From assembly GCA_026647215.1 (NCBI GenBank), contig JAPKHC010000018.1:124001-188000 (forward strand): a stretch of 64,000 bases of DNA, written 5' to 3'. How positions within the stretch are numbered: position 1 is the stretch's first letter; the number at the start of each line of letters is the position of its first letter. This stretch comes from F1-120-MAGs118 sp013360535 (lineage in GTDB: Bacteria; Planctomycetota; UBA1135; GCA-002686595). A program made the position numbers and the translations under genes. The notes under the pieces are model-generated. The model ran no database searches, was not told the DNA's origin, and saw only the letters and a program-made list of their open reading frames with translations. Positions 56,414 through 64,000 of the stretch are shown here, piece by piece.

Positions 56414-56423
56414 ATGGTAGCGT
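56414..56423. promoter_or_regulatory. Overlapping divergent -10 boxes for nth and the CoA-binding gene
   Basis: ATGGTAGCGT contains TACCAT on the minus strand (56414-56419, 9 nt before nth) and TAGCGT on the plus strand (56418-56423, 35 nt before the GTG at 56459). Polymerase binding in the two directions should exclude each other. Confidence 0.4.
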
Positions 56424-56458
56424 GTCGCGCCGCGACGCCGACTCCGTCGCTCCCCCTC

Positions 56459-56860
56459 GTGAACACGCAAGCCGACATCGACGCCTTCCTCGCCGGCGCA
56501 CCGCACGCGGTCGTCGGAGCTTCGACCGACCGCACGAAGTACGGCAACAAGGTGCTGCGCTGCTACCAGCAGACCGCGCGCCCCGTGCACGTCGTGCATC
56601 CGCGCGAGCGCGAGATCGAGGGCGTGAGCTGCGTCGCGAGCATCGCCGACCTGCCTGCGGGCGTGCACGGGCTCTCGATCATCACGCCGCCGGCCGTCAC
56701 CGAGCAGGTCGTGCAGGCCGCGCTCGCGAAGGGCATCCGCCACCTGTGGATGCAGCCCGGCGCCGAGAGCGCGAAGGCGATCGAGCTCGCGCGGGCGGCG
56801 GGCCTCAACGTGATCGCGGGCGGGCCGTGCCTGCTCGTGGTGCTGCGCTTCCGCGAGTGA
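56459..56860 (+). CDS. CoA-binding (YccU-like) protein
   Basis: The 133 residues, from the GTG at 56459, form a Rossmann-type CoA-binding domain: AGAPHAVVGASTDRTKYGNKVL, HVVHPREREIEGVSCVASI, LPAGVHGLSIITPPAVTEQV, IRHLWMQPGAES and NVIAGGPCLLV. This family (succinyl-CoA-synthetase-alpha-like CoA_binding) is common but its task is not settled. I did not use the ATG at 56414 because it would lie in the divergent -10 boxes. The next gene begins 10 bp later and may share the transcript. Confidence 0.85.
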   Translation: MNTQADIDAFLAGAPHAVVGASTDRTKYGNKVLRCYQQTARPVHVVHPREREIEGVSCVASIADLPAGVHGLSIITPPAVTEQVVQAALAKGIRHLWMQPGAESAKAIELARAAGLNVIAGGPCLLVVLRFRE

Positions 56861-56870
56861 ACCCCGGAGC

Positions 56871-58823
56871 ATGGAAGAGCACGTGAGCCTGCGCCGCGCG
56901 ACGCTCGCCGGCGCCGTCGCGATCCTCGCCTTCGCGGTCAGTTCGCTCGCGTTCAATCCGATCGTCGTCGACGAGACGCTCGGCTCCGGCGCCGTGCTCG
57001 CCGGAATGCCGCCTTATCCGCCGGGACATCCCCACGTCTACTTCTACGAGCGCGCCTTCAGCCTCGGGAATCACGTGACGTCGTGGGCGCTGCGGCTGGG
57101 TTTCGAGCGCGACTGGATCTCCGCCACGCGCAACACGCTCGCGCTGTTCCTCGCGCTGTTCGCGCCGTACTGCGCGGCTCTCGCGCTCACGCGCCGCTGG
57201 GCGCTCGCCGCGGGCGCCGCGATCTTCGCCGCGCTCGAGGCGCCGACGGCCTACGACGGCCTCTACCCTGTGCTCGTCTACCCGGACATCTACAGCCACG
57301 GCCAGATCGGGCAGTCGCTCGCGGTGCTGGTCGCGGCAGCCTGGGCCGGAGGAGCGACGCGCACGGCGGCGCTGCTCACGGGCCTGATGCCGATGCTGCA
57401 CGCGGGCGTCGTCGCGCCGCTGTGGATCTTCACGTTGCTGTACCTCGGCTTCTCGCGCAACCGCGCGCGCGGAACGGAACTGCGGCGCGCGCTCGCTGGC
57501 GGAGCGCTCGGACTTGCGTTGAACGCCGCGTTCTTCGCGTGGACGCGCTGGAAGGCCTCGCCGTTCGAGTCGATTCCGCCCTACAGCGCTCCCGGCGACG
57601 ACACCGCCGCGCGCAACTTCGTCGCGCTCACCGACTTCCATCGCCAGCTGCCCGACTTCACGCGCTTCGGCTACGCGGTGCACTTCATCGTGTTCGCGAT
57701 GCTCGCGTTCGCGTTGCTGCGCGGAGGGCGCGAGCTGGGAGAGCGCTCGAACGGCCCGGCGGCGGCAGCGCGCTGGCTGGTCGTGTTCGCGGGCGTCGCG
57801 TGGCTCTTCACGTTCGGTTGCGCCGCCGCGCAAGCCCTCGGCGTGCTGCCCTATCCGCTGCTGATGTCGATGCCGTCGCGCGTGAGCAACCTCTCGACGA
57901 TCCTGCTCGGTCCGTTCGTCGTCACGGCCGTGGCCGGAGCTCTCGAGCGTGTCGAGGCCACCCAGCGGGGCGCCTTCTGGGCCGCGGTCGGAAGTTCGTT
58001 CGTGGCGGCAGCCGTGTGGATCCTGCAGCGCGGCCCGTGGCAGGTGCGCGACCAGGTCGGCGTGGTCGCGTTCGGTCTCGCGGCCGCGGCGGGCCTGTGG
58101 GCCGTGCGTCGTTCGCGGCGGGATTTCCCGTGGATCTGCGTGGCGTGCGCGGTGCTCGCCGGCGTGCTGTTCGTGCTCTACCCGCAGCCGGTTCGGCACT
58201 GGTCCTTCCTCGGCGGCATCGGAGTCGGACTCGTGGCGTTGACGCTCGGTGGGGCGCTCGCGCGCTCGCAACCCGTGCTCGCGCATTCCGGCGCCGCGTT
58301 CGCGTTGTGCGGAGGGCTGCTCGCCGCCGCCGTGAACATGCCGGGACGCTGGGTCGACTTCGGCAAGAACTGGCGCTGCGACGTGCCGTCGCGCTTCGAT
58401 CGCGAGATGGTCGCGTGGATGAAGGCCAACGTCGCGCCGGACGAGCCGGTGCTGACGGCCGCTTGGGTGCGGCTCGAGGTGCAGCAGAAGACGGGGCATC
58501 CGGTGCTGGCCGAGACCGAGACGCTGTGGATGCTCACGTACATGCCCGAGCTCGGCTCGGCGGTCGCGCCGCTGTTCCGGGACCTGTACGAGGTCGACTA
58601 CTCGCGCGCGCGCGACGTGCTGGCGCTCTCCGGCGGCGGTCGCTTCAAGCTCACCAATCCATACTGGTCGATGGTGTGGCGCGATCGCACGCCCGAGCGC
58701 TGGGCCGAGCTCGCGCACAAGTACGACTTCGAGCTCGTCGTCTCGCCCGAGGACACGCAGCTCGCGCTGCCGAAGGTCGTCGACGGCAACCTCTGGGACC
58801 TCTACCGCATCCCCCGCGACTGA
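56871..58823 (+). CDS. Polytopic membrane protein, glycosyltransferase-like, unknown
   Basis: The 650 residues have about 12-13 membrane helices and a C-terminal soluble domain of about 140 residues. The N-terminal loop holds NPIVVDETLGSGAVLAGMP, with Asp in the position of the catalytic acid in GT-C-type enzymes. SLGNHVTSWALRLGFER and FVALTDFHRQLPDFTRFGY follow. The soluble end (RFDREMVAWMKANVAPDEPV, VSPEDTQLALPKVVDGNLWD) resembles the external domain of large predicted membrane proteins such as DUF6798-type proteins. No sugar or acceptor can be named. It is convergent with acpS (19 bp between stops) and follows the CoA-binding gene by 10 bp. Confidence 0.55.
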   Translation: MEEHVSLRRATLAGAVAILAFAVSSLAFNPIVVDETLGSGAVLAGMPPYPPGHPHVYFYERAFSLGNHVTSWALRLGFERDWISATRNTLALFLALFAPYCAALALTRRWALAAGAAIFAALEAPTAYDGLYPVLVYPDIYSHGQIGQSLAVLVAAAWAGGATRTAALLTGLMPMLHAGVVAPLWIFTLLYLGFSRNRARGTELRRALAGGALGLALNAAFFAWTRWKASPFESIPPYSAPGDDTAARNFVALTDFHRQLPDFTRFGYAVHFIVFAMLAFALLRGGRELGERSNGPAAAARWLVVFAGVAWLFTFGCAAAQALGVLPYPLLMSMPSRVSNLSTILLGPFVVTAVAGALERVEATQRGAFWAAVGSSFVAAAVWILQRGPWQVRDQVGVVAFGLAAAAGLWAVRRSRRDFPWICVACAVLAGVLFVLYPQPVRHWSFLGGIGVGLVALTLGGALARSQPVLAHSGAAFALCGGLLAAAVNMPGRWVDFGKNWRCDVPSRFDREMVAWMKANVAPDEPVLTAAWVRLEVQQKTGHPVLAETETLWMLTYMPELGSAVAPLFRDLYEVDYSRARDVLALSGGGRFKLTNPYWSMVWRDRTPERWAELAHKYDFELVVSPEDTQLALPKVVDGNLWDLYRIPRD

Positions 58824-58841
58824 AATGTCGCCGCGCGAGCC

Positions 58842-59228
58842 TCAGGCGCTCTCGCCGACCGCGACGGCGGCGGAAATGCCGGCGTCGTGCGTGATCGTGA
58901 TGTGGATGCGCGTGATGCCCTTCGCCTGCGCGATGCGCGCCGTCTCGCCGTGAAGCACGACGGTGGGCGCTTGTCCGGGCGGACGCACGACCTCGATGTC
59001 GACCCAGCGCACGCCCTTGGCCCAGCCGGTGCCGAGCAGCTTCATCACGGCCTCTTTCACCGCAAAACGCCCGGCGTAGCTCGAGTAGCGCGTGACCTTC
59101 TTGCTTTCGCAGTAGGCGCGTTCGCCGGCGGTGAAAAGCCGCGCGAGCGCGCGCTCGCCGTAGCGCTCGATCGTCGCCTGCATGCGACCGATCTGCGCGA
59201 TGTCGAGCCCTAGTCCGACGATGGCCAT
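58842..59228 (-). CDS. acpS: Holo-[acyl-carrier-protein] synthase
   Basis: The 128 residues match AcpS: GLGLDIAQIGRMQATIER with the Mg-binding Asp9, and SYAGRFAVKEAVMKLLGTG with the catalytic Lys58/Glu59 pair. HGETARIAQAKGITRIHITI and THDAGISAAVAVGE complete the fold. It transfers the phosphopantetheine arm from CoA to acyl carrier protein. The start overlaps the stop of the upstream TIGR01777 gene by one base (TGATG), so the two are translationally coupled. It lies 944 bp after the end of an acyl-CoA carboxylase operon, which fits fatty-acid or polyketide metabolism. Confidence 0.92.
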   Translation of the reverse strand: MAIVGLGLDIAQIGRMQATIERYGERALARLFTAGERAYCESKKVTRYSSYAGRFAVKEAVMKLLGTGWAKGVRWVDIEVVRPPGQAPTVVLHGETARIAQAKGITRIHITITHDAGISAAVAVGESA

Positions 59229-60112
59229 CAGCTGAAGAGCGAGCGCAGCGCGCCGTCGATGTCCGCGTACTTGAAGGCGTAGCCGGACTTCAGTGCGCGC
59301 TCGGGTACGCAGCGCTGGCTCGCGGTGAGCACCTGCTCGACGTCGCCGAACATCAGGCGCAACATGAACGGCGGCACCGGGAAGATCGCGGGGCGGTGGA
59401 GCGCGCGCCCGAGCGCCTTCGAGAAGTCCTTGTTGGTGCACGCGCCGGGGGCGACGCCGTTGAGCGGGCCCGAGACGGTCTCGTCGCGCAGCGCGTGCTG
59501 CACGAGCCCGCACAGGTCGTCGACGTGGATCCAGCTCATCCAATGCGCGCCAGAGCCGATCGGTCCGCCGAGTCCGAGCTTGAACGGCGGCAGCATCTGC
59601 TTGAGCGCGCCTCCGTTGCCGAGCACGACGCCGATGCGCAGGTTGACGACGCGCACGCCCACTTCGCTCGCGCGATTGGCCTCACGTTCCCAGGCCGTGC
59701 ACACTTCCGCGAGGAAATCGCCGCCCGCTTTCGCGTTCTCGGGCAGCAGGCGCTCGCCCTGATCGCCGTAGATGCCGATCGCCGACGCGCTCACGAGCAC
59801 CTTGGGCTTCTGCGCGCTTTTCGCGAGCGCGTCGACGAGCTTCTTCGTGCCGTCGACACGACTCGCGCGAATCTCGGCCTTCACCGCGTCGTTCCAGCGC
59901 TTGCCCGCGACCGGCTCGCCCGCGAGGTTGACGATCGCATCGAATCCCGAGAGGTCGCTCGGCAGCGTGCTGTACTCGACGCCCGCGACGACCGGGCGGT
60001 TCTGCGGCGAGCGCGTGACGATCGTGACCTTCGCGCCGCGGTCGACGAGCAACTGCCGCAACCGCGTTCCGACGAAACCCGTTCCGCCCGTGATCAGGAT
60101 GCGCTGGCTCAT
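59228..60112 (-). CDS. TIGR01777-family NAD(P)-binding epimerase/oxidoreductase
   Basis: The 294 residues from ATG 60112 are an extended SDR: the Rossmann start RILITGGTGFVGTRLRQLL with G-x-x-G-x-x-G, DAIVNLAGEPVAGKRWND, SASAIGIYGDQGERLLPENA with the Tyr of the active site, and a C-terminal domain with the family-specific HWMSWIHVDDLCGLVQHAL and PLNGVAPGACTNKDFSKALG. The family (YfcH/TIGR01777) has no settled function; it is sometimes linked to cell division or fatty-acid genes. It is translationally coupled to acpS. Confidence 0.88.
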   Translation of the reverse strand: MSQRILITGGTGFVGTRLRQLLVDRGAKVTIVTRSPQNRPVVAGVEYSTLPSDLSGFDAIVNLAGEPVAGKRWNDAVKAEIRASRVDGTKKLVDALAKSAQKPKVLVSASAIGIYGDQGERLLPENAKAGGDFLAEVCTAWEREANRASEVGVRVVNLRIGVVLGNGGALKQMLPPFKLGLGGPIGSGAHWMSWIHVDDLCGLVQHALRDETVSGPLNGVAPGACTNKDFSKALGRALHRPAIFPVPPFMLRLMFGDVEQVLTASQRCVPERALKSGYAFKYADIDGALRSLFS

Positions 60113-60171
60113 GGCCGGAAGCCTCGGGCCGGAGCCCGCCGCTTTCAAGCCCCGCGCGCGAACCCCGGCGC

Positions 60172-60743
60172 TCAGGCCGGCTCGAGCTCGAACAGCGGCG
60201 CCTTTTCCGCGACTTCCGCGCCGTCGGAGGCGAGCACACGCACGATGCGCGCACGCGCGGGCAGCCCGCCGGTCGGCTGGTAGGTGACGAGCGTGAAGGT
60301 CTTCATCACCTCGATCAACCCGAGCGGCTTGCCGGCCTCGATCACGTCGCCAGCCTTCGCGAGCGCGGGCTCACCCGGCGCCGCGCGATGCCAGAAGCGG
60401 CCCGCGGACGGCGAACGGAACGTCGGTGCGCCCTTCGATTCCTGCGCCGCAGCGCTCGCCTGCGCAGCGCTCGCGCCTTCGAGCGGACGCAGCCTGTAGA
60501 GCAGCGTGCCGTAACCGACCGGAGCGTGCACCCGCTCGTGCACGGGACCGTCGACGACGCCCGCGACGCCTTCAGGCACCACGAGATCGAACGCGCGGCC
60601 GAGCGTGATCAGCACACCCGCCTTCGCTCCGGCGAGCAGCGCTCCACCGGGCGCAACCGATTCGGTGAAATGGCCGACGGACGGCGCTTCGACGAGGACG
60701 TGCTCGCCTTCGCGGCGAACGCGCAGCGTGAGGATCTCGCGGG

Positions 60744-60747
<4 letters not shown>
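60172..60747 (-). CDS. Biotin carboxyl carrier protein with a second, degenerate lipoyl-like half
   Basis: The 191 residues contain two beta-barrel halves. The C-terminal half carries the biotin site GLIEVMKTFTLV with Lys149 (E-V-M-K-T in place of the common A-M-K-M). The N-terminal half (residues 20-90: VGHFTESVAPGGALLAGAKA, VLITLGRAFDLVVPEGVAGV) resembles a lipoyl domain without a modifiable Lys. This doubled arrangement is unusual for a stand-alone carrier. It shares a 4-bp overlap (ATGA) with the carboxyltransferase gene and belongs to the acyl-CoA carboxylase operon read from 63843. Confidence 0.85.
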
Positions 60748-62471
<1,724 letters not shown>

Positions 62472-62484
62472 GTTCGTGAGCTTC

Positions 62485-63843
<1,359 letters not shown>

Positions 63844-63853
63844 GGGCGGAAAG

Positions 63854-63859
63854 AGGGTA
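63854..63859 (-). promoter_or_regulatory. -10 box TACCCT, probable leaderless promoter of the carboxylase operon
   Basis: On the minus strand TACCCT ends 10 nt before the ATG at 63843. Confidence 0.5.
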
Positions 63860-63925
63860 GCAGCGGGCCAGCGAGATTGCGCCCGGCGAGCGCGGGTCGA
63901 CGGTGACGACGGCTGGGCGAGCGAC

Positions 63926-63931
63926 TACCTT
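63926..63931 (+). promoter_or_regulatory. -10 box TACCTT, probable leaderless promoter
   Basis: TACCTT ends 9 nt before the ATG at 63941 of the truncated last gene. Confidence 0.45.
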
Positions 63932-63940
63932 GGCGGTCCG

Positions 63941-64000
63941 ATGATCGCTTTCGCCCTCGTTCTGGCGCTCGCAGGCCCGCGCACGGGGCCCGACGTCGCC
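63941..64000 (+). CDS. Truncated exported protein, signal peptide only
   Basis: The ATG at 63941 opens a frame to the right edge: MIAFALVLALAGPRTGPDVA. The hydrophobic first 12 residues look like a short signal peptide. Nothing can be said about function. The gene is divergent from the carboxylase operon. Confidence 0.4.
   Translation, partial: MIAFALVLALAGPRTGPDVA

Noticed and set aside
56414..56416. ATG as start of the CoA-binding protein
   Set aside because: It lies in the -10 region of both divergent promoters; the GTG at 56459 gives the usual family N-terminus.

Overview
The window is about 70% G+C and nearly fully coding. It carries about 50 protein genes on both strands; I saw no rRNA, tRNA or CRISPR. 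The organism is most likely a deep-branching, high-GC member of the Planctomycetota. Support comes from tandem secreted sulfatases, secreted SUMF1/HYR proteins, a secreted beta-helix protein sharing a lineage-type domain with them, a Myb/SANT-like repeat protein, and an EF-G, Tex and SPFH set typical of free-living Gram-negative-type bacteria. This is inference from gene content; Myxococcota or a neighbouring phylum cannot be excluded.

Layout. 1-6.5 kb: a deaminase fragment, a secreted S9 peptidase, a low-GC DUF2971 gene, a small lipoprotein, two SPFH genes and an unknown gene. 6.6-10.6 kb: an HMG-CoA-reductase-like enzyme, a degenerate M23 membrane protein and a ZIP/DUF318 metal permease fusion. 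10.6-21.5 kb: EF-G, a beta-propeller protein, a DJ-1-like protein, Tex, a coiled-coil membrane protein, PTS enzyme I and a four-repeat Myb-like protein. 21.5-25.8 kb: an amidinotransferase-fold enzyme and two tandem sulfatases. 25.9-31.7 kb: the imuA-imuB-dnaE2 translesion cassette, with imuB carrying a remarkable palindromic and tandem-repeat element. 31.7-40.7 kb: secreted proteins (beta-helix, TPR-thioredoxin, DUF6265, two SUMF1 proteins with a near-identical 5' module) and an acetyltransferase. 40.7-45.6 kb: a membrane glycosyltransferase-like protein, an exported protein, an EEP lipoprotein and a sulfatase-fold lipoprotein. 45.6-49.6 kb: CBS-ACT, DinB, TrmL, an rRNA uracil methyltransferase, a zinc-ribbon peptide and YqgE. 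49.7-58.8 kb: an AsmA-like giant, a SecD-head-like lipoprotein, LysR, CyaY, endonuclease III, a CoA-binding protein and a polytopic membrane protein. 58.8-63.9 kb: AcpS, a TIGR01777 epimerase and a three-gene biotin-dependent acyl-CoA carboxylase operon.

The most unusual feature is at 29.3-29.7 kb: an 80-bp perfect inverted repeat flanked by 18-bp tandem units, lying inside imuB and open in every frame. One unit has lost 8 bp, which separates the front of ImuB from its conserved C-terminus. The core hairpin is related to the long hairpin after tex. A second oddity is the pair of SUMF1 genes: they share a roughly 220-bp promoter/signal-peptide module and one common extra base that breaks both frames. 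A third is genome-wide in character: at least fourteen genes have a TANNNT box 6-11 nt before the start codon, which implies leaderless transcription.
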